Shown piece after piece: positions 15,393-24,074 of a stretch of 40,968 bases of DNA. The stretch lies in NCBI GenBank assembly GCA_022563535.1, contig JADFNE010000038.1, forward strand, positions 1-40,968, read 5' to 3'. A program made the translations under genes and the position numbers. The notes below the pieces were generated by a model. That model searched no databases. It had not been told where the DNA came from and saw nothing but the letters and a program-made list of their open reading frames with translations. Source of the DNA: Myxococcales bacterium (GTDB lineage: Bacteria > Myxococcota_A > UBA9160 > UBA4427). The first letter of the stretch is position 1. The number at the start of each line of letters is the position of its first letter.

Positions 15393-16924
15393 TTGCGGCC
15401 GTCGCCTTCAATCAAGCGATCGGCTTCGATCGGCCCCCAGGTGCCAGCGCGGTATTCGGGCAGCCAGCGCGTACCGCTTCCCTCCCAGGCATCGAGAATG
15501 TTCATCACCCACGACCATGAGGTTTCTACCGTGTCCCGGCGCATGAACAGTGTGGCGTCTCCGGCCATGACGTCGAGCATCAGGCGTTCATAGGCCTCGG
15601 GGGATTGGTCGCCGAAGGTACTGCCGTAGCTGAAGTCCATCTTGACCGGATAGATCTGCACCTTGCTGCCGGGAAGTTTGGTCGCGATGCGCAGCGAAAG
15701 GCCTTCATCGGGTTGAATGCGCAGAACCAGGACGTTGGGTTCGAGCGGGACTTCTGGGTCCACGTTGAACAGAACGTGTGGTACGGCTTTGAACGTCACG
15801 GCAATTTCGCTCGCGCGCTTGGTCATGCACTTGCCCGTGCGCAGATAGAACGGAACCCCGGCCCAGCGCCAATTGTCGATGTAGCACTTGAGTGCGACAA
15901 AGGTTTCGGTGGCGGAATCTGCCGCGACATTCGCTTCGCGACGATAGCCCGGGACCTCGAGTCCGTGCATGAAACCCGCTCCGTATTGAGCGCGGACAAC
16001 GCATTGGTCGACGTTTGCGGGGTCGATTGGGCGCAGGCAGTTGAGCACTTCCTGCTTTTGGTCTCGCACGACTTCGTCGGCCAGGGACCACGGGGGTTCC
16101 ATCGCGGTCAGACACAGCAACTGCAAGATGTGGTTTTGGACCATGTCGCGCAGGGCGCCGGCCTCTTCGTAGTAATTGCCCCGGGTTCCAACTCCGACTT
16201 CTTCGGAAACCGTGATTTGCACGTGATCAATGTACTTCTGGTTCCAAAGGGGTTCGAATATCGCATTGGCAAAGCGCATGACCAAAATGTTCTGCACGGT
16301 CTCTTTGCCGAGGTAGTGATCGATTCGATAGATCTGGCTCTCGTCGCAAACCCTGGACAATGTCGCGTTGATGCTGCGCGCGCTTTCGAGATCGTGACCG
16401 ATCGGCTTTTCTACAATGATGCGAGAGAATTTGCTCGTGTCGGTCGGATCGCTGATCAAGCCGGCCGTCTTCAAATTCTCGAGACTCACCTCAATCAGGC
16501 TCGGTGCAATGGACAAGTAGTAGATGCGGTTGTTGGGAATGCCGAAGTTCGGTTCGAGTTCGGCGAGTCGTTCGACCAGGGCCGCATACGCCTCGGGTTC
16601 GTCAAAGGGCCCCGATACCCAGTGCAGGCGCCTCACGAAGTCCGACCAATAGGGCTCTTGAATAGGCCGTCGAGAAAACTTCTCGATCGATTCCCGCGCC
16701 AGTTCTCGATACTTTTCGTCGTCGAGGGCGGTACGAGCAAATCCGATCACACAAAAATTGGCCGGCAAGACTCCGTCGAGGGCCAGGTTGTACAGGCCCG
16801 CCAGAAGTTTTCGCCGGGACAGGTCCCCGGCACCGCCGAAGATCACGAAGCTACAGGGCTGAGGTTGTAGTTGGGTGCTGAGACCAGCCAGCAGCGGATT
16901 CTCGGTCGTGAGGTCAATCATCAA
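15377..16924 (-). CDS. zwf: Glucose-6-phosphate 1-dehydrogenase
   Basis: A 515-residue G6PDH, which oxidises glucose-6-phosphate to 6-phosphogluconolactone with NADP+ and is the entry step of the pathway. The nucleotide-binding loop GGAGDLSRRK lies at 30-39, EKPIG at 172-176 and the active-site motif RIDHYLGKE at 200-208, with the catalytic His in that motif. Length and motif order are canonical. AGGAG lies about nine bases before the ATG at 16924. It follows gnd by 33 bp and overlaps opcA by 16 bp. No truncation or lost catalytic residue is visible. Confidence 0.97.
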   Translation of the reverse strand: MMIDLTTENPLLAGLSTQLQPQPCSFVIFGGAGDLSRRKLLAGLYNLALDGVLPANFCVIGFARTALDDEKYRELARESIEKFSRRPIQEPYWSDFVRRLHWVSGPFDEPEAYAALVERLAELEPNFGIPNNRIYYLSIAPSLIEVSLENLKTAGLISDPTDTSKFSRIIVEKPIGHDLESARSINATLSRVCDESQIYRIDHYLGKETVQNILVMRFANAIFEPLWNQKYIDHVQITVSEEVGVGTRGNYYEEAGALRDMVQNHILQLLCLTAMEPPWSLADEVVRDQKQEVLNCLRPIDPANVDQCVVRAQYGAGFMHGLEVPGYRREANVAADSATETFVALKCYIDNWRWAGVPFYLRTGKCMTKRASEIAVTFKAVPHVLFNVDPEVPLEPNVLVLRIQPDEGLSLRIATKLPGSKVQIYPVKMDFSYGSTFGDQSPEAYERLMLDVMAGDATLFMRRDTVETSWSWVMNILDAWEGSGTRWLPEYRAGTWGPIEADRLIEGDGRKWRAL

Positions 16925-16957
16925 AGATGCTCCTGTCGCGGACCAGCACGGGGTGAA

Positions 16958-17932
16958 CTAATTGGTTTCGACGTGACCGCCGAACTTGTGTCGCATCGCG
17001 GAGAGGATCTTCTCCGCGAAGGTGTGGGACTGGCGCGAGCGGAAGCGGGTGTAGAGGGCGGCCGTCAAAACGTCGGCGGGTACTGCCTGTTCGACCGCGG
17101 CATTGATGGTCCAGCGTCCCTCGCCGGAGTCCGTCACGTAGCCCGAGTAGTCTTCGAGATCGGGTTGCTCGACCAGGGCCTGGGCCGTGAGATCCAAAAG
17201 CCACGAACCCACCACGCTACCGCGGCGCCATACCTCGGAGATGTCGCCCAGGTCGAGGTCGTAGCGGTAGAGCTCGGGCACCGTGTCGGCGCCGGCGGAG
17301 CGCATGATGTCGAAACCCTCTGCGTAGGCCTGCATCAGTCCGTACTCGATACCGTTGTGAATCATCTTGACGTAGTGACCGGCTCCGGCGGGGCCGCAGT
17401 GCAGATAACCTTCTTCCGCCGTTCCCTTGCCTTCTTCGCGTCCCGGTGTTCGGCCGACATCGCCGCGTCCCGGTGCCAGGCACTTGAAGATCGGGTCGAG
17501 GTGTGAGACCGCATCGGTGTCGCCGCCGATCATCAGGCAGTAACCGCGGTCAAGTCCCCAGACACCACCGCTGGTACCACAGTCGAGATAGCGGATGCCC
17601 TTCGGTGCCAGTTCCGCGGCTCGGCGGGCGTCGTCTTTGAACATCGAGTTGCCGCCGTCGATCATGATGTCGCCCTTGGCGAGCAAACCCGAGAGTTTCT
17701 GAACCACAGATTCCGTGATCTCGCCCGCAGGCACCATGATCCAGACTGCGCGGGGTGCGTCGAGCTTCGAGACGAGTTCTTCGAGGGACGACGCTCCGGT
17801 GGCACCTTCGTTCTCCAGTTCTTCGACGTTCGCCGGCGTCTGGTCGAACACCACGCATTGGTTTCCCGCACGCATGATGCGGCGAACCATGTTGGCACCC
17901 ATCTTCCCCAGGCCGATCATTCCGAGTTGCAT
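16958..17932 (-). CDS. gnd: 6-phosphogluconate dehydrogenase, short (GndA/YqeC-like) form
   Basis: Starting at ATG 17932 (AGGAG just upstream), the protein has 324 residues, matching the short class of decarboxylating 6-phosphogluconate dehydrogenases (about 300-330) rather than the 470-residue form of E. coli. The Rossmann motif [14 protein letters not shown] begins at residue 7. The substrate motif [20 protein letters not shown] and the catalytic stretch [19 protein letters not shown], with its Lys, are intact. It converts 6-phosphogluconate to ribulose-5-phosphate, yielding a reduced nicotinamide cofactor (the short class often prefers NAD+). It lies between rpiA and zwf in the same direction, so successive steps are encoded side by side. 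Confidence 0.95.
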   Translation of the reverse strand: MQLGMIGLGKMGANMVRRIMRAGNQCVVFDQTPANVEELENEGATGASSLEELVSKLDAPRAVWIMVPAGEITESVVQKLSGLLAKGDIMIDGGNSMFKDDARRAAELAPKGIRYLDCGTSGGVWGLDRGYCLMIGGDTDAVSHLDPIFKCLAPGRGDVGRTPGREEGKGTAEEGYLHCGPAGAGHYVKMIHNGIEYGLMQAYAEGFDIMRSAGADTVPELYRYDLDLGDISEVWRRGSVVGSWLLDLTAQALVEQPDLEDYSGYVTDSGEGRWTINAAVEQAVPADVLTAALYTRFRSRQSHTFAEKILSAMRHKFGGHVETN

Positions 17933-18012
17933 TGTTTCTCTCCTGTCTCTCGTCTCGCTCATGTTGTCGTGTTAAAGCCACGGGATGCATTTTGCTGCTC
18001 ACGGGCTCGGGT

Positions 18013-18717
18013 TCATCGTTCTCGTACCTCGACCGCGTCGCCGTCCTGAATGATCACGACGTCGGCCATTTGAATGAAGAGTCCAGTTCCGAGGACTCCC
18101 GGGATGTCGAGGATGGCGTGTTCGAGCTCGGCTGCGTTCTGGATTGGAGCAATTTTGCAGTCGAGGATGTAGCCGCCGTTGTCGCTGATGAATGGAGCGC
18201 CCTCGTCGGTGCTGCGCCGGGCGGGCTCACATCCCAGGCTGCGCAGCGCTTCGCGACAGTGGGCTTCGCCAAACGGGAGGACTTCGACCGGAAGTTTGCC
18301 GCGGCTGCCCAGGACTTCGACGAGTTTTTCGGCACCCACCAGGATGATCAACTTCGAAGAACTCGCAGCGACGATCTTCTCGCGCACATGCGCTCCGCCG
18401 TAGCCTTTGATCACGTCGAGATTGGGCGCCACCTCATCGGCGCCGTCAAAGCACACGTCGATCGACCCGGCTTCTTCGAGGGTCATGAGCGGGATGTCGA
18501 GTTCCTGGGCGAGTTTCGCCGTCGTTTCCGAAGTGGGCACCCCCGAAACGTTCAAGCCGCTCTGCACGCGAGCGCCCAATGCGCGAACAAAAGCGGTCGC
18601 CGCCCGGCCGGTTCCGAGTCCGAGGATTTGTCCGTCACGGACCCATTCGAGGGCCTTTTCCGCTGTCGCGAGCAGGCCGTCTGCATTCCCAGTGTCCGAT
18701 GATTGATTGCCGCTCAT
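18013..18717 (-). CDS. rpiA: Ribose-5-phosphate isomerase A
   Basis: A 234-residue RpiA. It carries GLGTGRAATAFVRALG (33-48), the catalytic-region motif FDGADEVAPNLDVIKGYGGA (90-109) and REKIVAASSSKLIILV (112-127), and ends in the ferredoxin-like C-terminal part (GVLGTGLFIQMADVVII). The enzyme interconverts ribulose-5-phosphate and ribose-5-phosphate. Family length is about 220-235, so the gene is intact. GGGGG lies four bases before the ATG. It sits 108 bp after tkt and 80 bp before the gnd start. Confidence 0.96.
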   Translation of the reverse strand: MSGNQSSDTGNADGLLATAEKALEWVRDGQILGLGTGRAATAFVRALGARVQSGLNVSGVPTSETTAKLAQELDIPLMTLEEAGSIDVCFDGADEVAPNLDVIKGYGGAHVREKIVAASSSKLIILVGAEKLVEVLGSRGKLPVEVLPFGEAHCREALRSLGCEPARRSTDEGAPFISDNGGYILDCKIAPIQNAAELEHAILDIPGVLGTGLFIQMADVVIIQDGDAVEVRER

Positions 18718-18824
18718 GATTCCCCCAGCGCAAACTCCGCGTTAGTCCCAGTCCTGGTTCGATGGTTCAAATACTCGTGCAGTCTGATTTGGGGCGAAGT
18801 CTGCGCCGTAGCGTGTGCGTCCCG

Positions 18825-20897
18825 CTAAGCGCCACCCCCATGTTTTTCGATCTGCTCCTTTGCCGATGCCGCGATGCGATCCACGGTAAAGCCAAACTTG
18901 TGCTGGAGCTCGGCGAGTGGTGCCGAAGCTCCAAAGGAATTCATTCCAATACAGCAACCTTCATTGCCGACATAGCGCTCCCAGCCAAAGGTCGAAGCCA
19001 GCTCGACCGAGACGCGCGCCCTGATGTGCGGGGGCAAAACTTCCGCTCGGTACTCTGGACTCTGCTGCTCGAAGAGTTCCCAGGAAGGCATGCTGACCAC
19101 GCGAACCTTCACGCCCTCGCCACTGAGTTGTTCACTCGCCTCGAGGCAGAGCGAAACTTCAGTGCCGCTCGCAATCAGGATGACTTCGGGTTCTCCTTCG
19201 CTGGGGTCGGATAGAACATAGGCCCCTTTGGCAACTCCCGAAGCGGGGGCCAGATTGGCTCGATCCAGGGTCGGCATGGCTTGGCGACTGAGAATCATGG
19301 CGACGGTCTCGTGGCGCAGCGCCATGGTGACCCGCCAGGCTTCGGCGACCTCGTTGGCGTCCCCCGGCCGGAACACAATCAGGCCCGGAATCGCTCGCAT
19401 CGACGGCAGCTGTTCGATGGGTTGGTGGGTGGGCCCGTCTTCGCCCACGCCGATCGAGTCGTGGGTGAAGATGTAGATCACCGGGAGCTCCATCAGTGCG
19501 CTCAGCCGCATGGCGCCTCGGGCGTAGTCGCTGAAGATCATGAAGGTCGAACCGTAGGGGCGCAGTTTTGCGGCCGACATGCCGTTCAGAATCGAAGCCA
19601 TGGCGTGTTCGCGGACGCCGAAGTGAAAGTTTCGTCCCCCGTATTCATCGGCGCGGAAGTCGCCGGCGCCTTCCGCCTTGATCCGGGTGAGGGTCGAGGG
19701 GGCGAGATCCGCCGAGCCTCCCACCAGCCACGGCACCCGGCCGGCCAATTCATTCAGCACGATTTCGGACGCCTGGCGCCCGGCCATGCCCTTGGCGTCG
19801 GGCTCGAACTTCGGGATCGCCTTTTCCCAGTCGGCCGGGAGCTGGCGGTGTTGCATGCGATACAACTCGTCCGCCAGTTCTGGATACTGTTCCTTGTATC
19901 GCTCGAACTGAGCCATCCAGGCGCCTCGTAGGGCAGAACCCCGATCGCCGATGCCGTCGGCAAAATTTTCGCGCACCGCTTCGGGGACCAGGAACTTTTC
20001 GTCTTCTGGCCAGCCGTAGGCTTGCTTGGTCAGGCGTATTTCTTCGTCGCCCAGCGGGCTGCCGTGGGCCGCGCTGGTGTCTTGCTTGTTGGGTGAGCCG
20101 TAGGCGATATGACTGTCGACAATGATGAGGGTAGGGCGGGAACTCTCGGTCAGAAACGCATTGAACGCGCGATCGAGACGGTCGACATCGTTGGCATCTC
20201 CGATTCGCAGTACGTTCCAGCCATAGGCCATGAAGCGCGTGGCCACGTCTTCCGAGAATGCCAGATCGGTGTGGCCTTCGATCGTGATGTGATTGCTGTC
20301 GTAGATCCAACACAGATTCGACAACTGCAGATGGCCCGCGAGGGAAGCCGCTTCCGATGAGACATCTTCCATCATGCAGCCATCGCCGCAGAGCGAGTAG
20401 GTGTTGTAGTCGAACATGTCGAAACCCGGTCGGTTGAAGCGGGCCGCCATGTGTCGCGAGGCGATGGCCATGCCGACACTGGTCGCTAGCCCCTGGCCCA
20501 GGGGACCGGTGGTGGTTTCGACGCCCGAGGTCCAACGATATTCGGGGTGACCGGCGCACTTGCTTCCCAGTTGGCGGAAGTTTCGGATGTCGTCGAGGGT
20601 GACGGCCTCGGTCCCCAGTTTTTCGTACTTTCCGTTGACCGCTTTGACGCCGGTGAGGTGCAGCATCGAGTAGAGCAGCATCGATGCGTGTCCGGCGGAA
20701 AGGATGAAACGGTCCCGGTTTGGCCAGATTGGATCTTCGGGGTCAAAGGCCAGAAAGTGTTGCCACAGGGTGTAGATTACGGGTGCCAGGGACATCGCCG
20801 TACCCGGGTGCCCCGAGTTCGCGGCCTGTACTGCGTCCATGGACAGCGTTCGAATGGTGTTGATGGAGGTGAGTTCGATCCCAGTAGCTTCGCTCAT
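18825..20897 (-). CDS. tkt: Transketolase
   Basis: A 690-residue thiamine-diphosphate transketolase. The ThDP/metal site is GDGCMMEDVSSEAASLAG from residue 171 with Asn202 (YDSNHITIEG). Conserved histidines include His30 (ANSGHPG) and His70 (LSAGHASMLLY). The pyrimidine-domain motifs GVREHAMASILNGM and EDGPTHQPIEQL are present, as is a C-terminal domain. It moves two-carbon units between ketose and aldose phosphates, linking ribose-5-phosphate and xylulose-5-phosphate to glycolysis. The length is slightly above E. coli TktA (663). AGGGGAT precedes the ATG. It follows tal-pgi by 128 bp. Confidence 0.96.
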   Translation of the reverse strand: MSEATGIELTSINTIRTLSMDAVQAANSGHPGTAMSLAPVIYTLWQHFLAFDPEDPIWPNRDRFILSAGHASMLLYSMLHLTGVKAVNGKYEKLGTEAVTLDDIRNFRQLGSKCAGHPEYRWTSGVETTTGPLGQGLATSVGMAIASRHMAARFNRPGFDMFDYNTYSLCGDGCMMEDVSSEAASLAGHLQLSNLCWIYDSNHITIEGHTDLAFSEDVATRFMAYGWNVLRIGDANDVDRLDRAFNAFLTESSRPTLIIVDSHIAYGSPNKQDTSAAHGSPLGDEEIRLTKQAYGWPEDEKFLVPEAVRENFADGIGDRGSALRGAWMAQFERYKEQYPELADELYRMQHRQLPADWEKAIPKFEPDAKGMAGRQASEIVLNELAGRVPWLVGGSADLAPSTLTRIKAEGAGDFRADEYGGRNFHFGVREHAMASILNGMSAAKLRPYGSTFMIFSDYARGAMRLSALMELPVIYIFTHDSIGVGEDGPTHQPIEQLPSMRAIPGLIVFRPGDANEVAEAWRVTMALRHETVAMILSRQAMPTLDRANLAPASGVAKGAYVLSDPSEGEPEVILIASGTEVSLCLEASEQLSGEGVKVRVVSMPSWELFEQQSPEYRAEVLPPHIRARVSVELASTFGWERYVGNEGCCIGMNSFGASAPLAELQHKFGFTVDRIAASAKEQIEKHGGGA

Positions 20898-21025
20898 GCG
20901 TGCATCCCCTATGACCCGCGTCGAGGCGGGTCATTCCCAATGTTGCAAATTGATGGATCAAAGTCGCGCGGGCGAGCGCGGGTCTTCGACCCAACGATGT
21001 CGGCTAGATTTCGGCTATGGGAGCG

Positions 21026-23881
21026 TCAGCTTTGGAGAGCGCGATGTACTGCTGCGGCGAGATGTTCCAGTCCGGCGCGGACGTCCGCGCCGAGATGAAT
21101 GCGTAGGGCGCGACGTTCGCGCCCCGCCAGGACTTCCAGATCCCCTTGCGCCTGTGCGCTCTTGAGGACCCCAAATGTGTACTTCTGACCGGGGATCGCG
21201 AGATCGTTTGCATCGTCCGCGGTCACCTGGAGAAAGACTCCGCGATTCGGGCCGCCCTTGTGCAGCTGTCCGGTCGAATGCAGAAAACGCGGGCCGTAGC
21301 CGAGGGTCGTGGCCACCTTGTAGTGATCCCGCACTTCGTGTCGCAAGCGCTGGAGCGGCTCGTCGTGGCTGTTGTTCATCTCCACGTAGGCGTTGATGGC
21401 GAAGTAGTCTCCGCGTCCAATGCGGGCCAGATGAGACTTCACGATCGCATCGAGGTCGTCTCCGCTGATTGCCTGGGCGTTTCGTTCGTCGGCATACACC
21501 GAGATGCCGTCCGCCTCGAAGATCGCCGTCTCTGCCGGCAATGAGCCGTCTTTCTCGTAGGCGTCCATGAGCGCTTTGGCTGCAATCTTGGCGGCCTCGA
21601 CGTCGGGCTGATTGAAGGCGTTGATTTTGAGAATCGATCCCGCCACCGCGGTGGCGACCTGCCAGCGGAAGAATTCCTGGCCCAGATCGCGTTTGTCTGC
21701 GAGTTCGAGACGAACCACCGGATGCCCTGCTGCTTCGAGCGCGCTGACGGCGGCGTCCTGGTCGGCGCACGCATCGCTTGCGAGGCGAATGTAAACGAAC
21801 AAACGGTCGTCCCCGTATTGATCGGGAGGCGCCAGCTGTTCGCCGTCCACGGGAACAATGCCGCGGTCCTGCTTGCCGGTGGACTCGGCGATCAGCTGTT
21901 CAATCCACGCGCCCAGGGTTCCAATTGCGGGGGATGCCACCAGGGTGAGTTTGTCCCGGCCCTGTCGCGCCAGGATGCCGAGGATCACACCGAGACGGAT
22001 GCCCGGGTTGTGGGCTGGGGGGACCGAGCGCGAACAGGAGTCGACCATCAGCTGGGTGCGCGCGAGGAAGTCTTCGACGTCAATGCCGAGACACGCGGCC
22101 GGCAACATGCCGAACGCCGAAAGTGCCGAAAAGCGTCCGCCGATCGACGGGATGCCGTACACGATCGATGAGAATTTTTCGCTCTTCGCCTGTTCGTCCA
22201 GCTTCGTGCCGGGGTCGGTGATGGCGACGAAGCGAGTTTCTGCGCCTGAGCCGCCCAGCGCTGCCGAGACTTTGTCCCAGAAGTAGGCTTTGAAGGTGTT
22301 GGGTTCGATGGTGCCACCGCTCTTGGAGGGCACGACGAACAAAGTCTTGGTGAGATCGATTTGCGATTCGACTGCGGCGATCTGGGATGGGACCGTCGAG
22401 TCGAGGACAAGCACTTCGGGATAACCGCTGGCAGGACCAAAGGTTCGGCTCAAGACGTCCGGGCAGAGACTCGATCCGCCCATTCCCATCACCACGACGT
22501 GGGCAATGCTCTCGTCTTTTACACGAGCAGCAATCGTTTGCAGGCTGGTGAGGTTGTCCCGCCAGCTGTCGAGCACAGGCAGCCAACCCAGCCACTCTGC
22601 CTCGTCGTCACCGCTCCACAGCGAGGCGTCGCCGTCCCAGAGCCGGCGAACGTTGCCGTCGGCGCGCCAGTGATCCATTTCGATCGCCACTGCGTCGGCG
22701 CTCTCACCGAGCTTGGCGTCAAACTTGGCCAGACGGTTCCCTAGCGCGGATTCGCGCTTGGATGCCACCGCTGCGAGCAAAGTGTCAAACGCGTCACTGA
22801 AGAGTTGGCAGCCCTTGGGAAGCAGTTCGTCGGTGATCTCCTTGAGGCTGATCCCCACTTCCTCGAGATCGCTCAGAATCTTTCGCGCGTCGGCAATCGA
22901 CGCCTGCTTGTCGGCTCCGAGGGCATCGCTCGCGGTACCTTCGGCGCGAAATGCGTCGAGGGTTGCGGTGGGAACGGTATTGACGGTGAATTTTCCGATC
23001 AGGGCATCGACGTAGAGAGTCTTGGGTAGATCGGGGCTCTTGGTCCCGGTGCTGGCCCATAGAACCCGTTGGGGCATGGCGTTCTTGGCTGCGAGCGCCT
23101 TCCAGCGATCTCCCGCGATGACCTCGTCGAAGTGGGCGTACGCCATCACTGCGTTGGCGATTGCGACCTTGGAGCGAAGACCTTCGAGGGTTGCGCGTTT
23201 GCTTGCGTCTTTTTCGTTCTCGAGCAACTGGCTCAACTGCGCATCCGCCATGGCGTCGATGCGACTTACGAAAAAACTCGCGACACTGGCCACCCGGCTC
23301 ACATCGCCGCCATTGGCCGCGAGGGTTTCGAGGCCCTCGATGTAGGCGTCAGCCACCGCTTTATAGGCATCGACTGCGAAGAGCAGCGTGACGTTGATGT
23401 TGATTCCTTCGCCGATCAGCTGGGCGATCGCGGGAACGCCCGCGCTCGTGGCCGGAACCTTGATCAAGAGATTTTCGCGATCGACCGCTTTCCACAGACG
23501 GCGCGCCTCAGCGAGAGTGCCCTGGGTGTCATCGGCCAGGTATGGAGAAACTTCCAGGCTCACGTAGCCATCGACTCGGTTCGTCGAGTCGTACACTCCG
23601 CGAAGCGCATCGGTTCCCATTTGAATGTCGGCGATGGCGAGGTGTTCGAAGAGCGTGACCGCCTCTCCGATCCCTTGTCCGACCAGTTCTTTGATCGACG
23701 GGTCGTAGTCCGATGAACCGCCGATCGCCTTCTCGAAGATCGCTGGATTCGAAGTGACGCCGAGAATTCCGTCGTCGCTGATCAGGCGCGCCAATTCGCC
23801 GGAAGAGACGAGTTCGCGACTGATGTTGTCGTACCAGATGCTCTGACCAAAATCTTGGACCTTTCGAATCGGATTACTCAT
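21026..23881 (-). CDS. tal-pgi: Bifunctional transaldolase / glucose-6-phosphate isomerase
   Basis: A 951-residue fusion. Residues 1 to about 370 are transaldolase: GVTSNPAIFEKAI (41-53), YVSLEVSPYLADD and the Schiff-base region ENLLIKVPATSAG with Lys141. From about 380 on it is a phosphoglucose isomerase with the SIS fold: VVVMGMGGSSLCPDVLSRTF, SKSGGTIEPNTFKAYFW and SIGGRFSALSAFGMLPAAC. A short extra C-terminal segment follows. It joins a sedoheptulose-7-phosphate/erythrose-4-phosphate exchange to return of fructose-6-phosphate to glucose-6-phosphate, which would allow cyclic oxidation of glucose for NADPH. Such fusions are known in several phyla. It is the first gene of the minus-strand run, with GAGGA about ten bases before the ATG. 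Confidence 0.95.
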   Translation of the reverse strand: MSNPIRKVQDFGQSIWYDNISRELVSSGELARLISDDGILGVTSNPAIFEKAIGGSSDYDPSIKELVGQGIGEAVTLFEHLAIADIQMGTDALRGVYDSTNRVDGYVSLEVSPYLADDTQGTLAEARRLWKAVDRENLLIKVPATSAGVPAIAQLIGEGININVTLLFAVDAYKAVADAYIEGLETLAANGGDVSRVASVASFFVSRIDAMADAQLSQLLENEKDASKRATLEGLRSKVAIANAVMAYAHFDEVIAGDRWKALAAKNAMPQRVLWASTGTKSPDLPKTLYVDALIGKFTVNTVPTATLDAFRAEGTASDALGADKQASIADARKILSDLEEVGISLKEITDELLPKGCQLFSDAFDTLLAAVASKRESALGNRLAKFDAKLGESADAVAIEMDHWRADGNVRRLWDGDASLWSGDDEAEWLGWLPVLDSWRDNLTSLQTIAARVKDESIAHVVVMGMGGSSLCPDVLSRTFGPASGYPEVLVLDSTVPSQIAAVESQIDLTKTLFVVPSKSGGTIEPNTFKAYFWDKVSAALGGSGAETRFVAITDPGTKLDEQAKSEKFSSIVYGIPSIGGRFSALSAFGMLPAACLGIDVEDFLARTQLMVDSCSRSVPPAHNPGIRLGVILGILARQGRDKLTLVASPAIGTLGAWIEQLIAESTGKQDRGIVPVDGEQLAPPDQYGDDRLFVYIRLASDACADQDAAVSALEAAGHPVVRLELADKRDLGQEFFRWQVATAVAGSILKINAFNQPDVEAAKIAAKALMDAYEKDGSLPAETAIFEADGISVYADERNAQAISGDDLDAIVKSHLARIGRGDYFAINAYVEMNNSHDEPLQRLRHEVRDHYKVATTLGYGPRFLHSTGQLHKGGPNRGVFLQVTADDANDLAIPGQKYTFGVLKSAQAQGDLEVLAGRERRALRIHLGADVRAGLEHLAAAVHRALQS

Positions 23882-24074
23882 TTCGCGTACGTCCTCGTTC
23901 CCAGCTCGCAGGGGGTCGGTGTCACATTGATGTTTGTCGCTTCGTTGTCGCGCAATGCTACGGAGTAGGTCAGCTAGGTCGCGCAGGCAATACTCGGTGA
24001 ATTTATCGGTCTGCGTAGTTGAAACCTCACAGAAAAGTGATGGGTTGGACGGAATCTGGCGTCGATGTCGAACT

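Noticed and set aside
23882-24074. A -24/-12 sigma-54 promoter in front of the pentose phosphate run
   Set aside because: GCAA-like pieces occur but none has the paired GG and GC at correct spacing.
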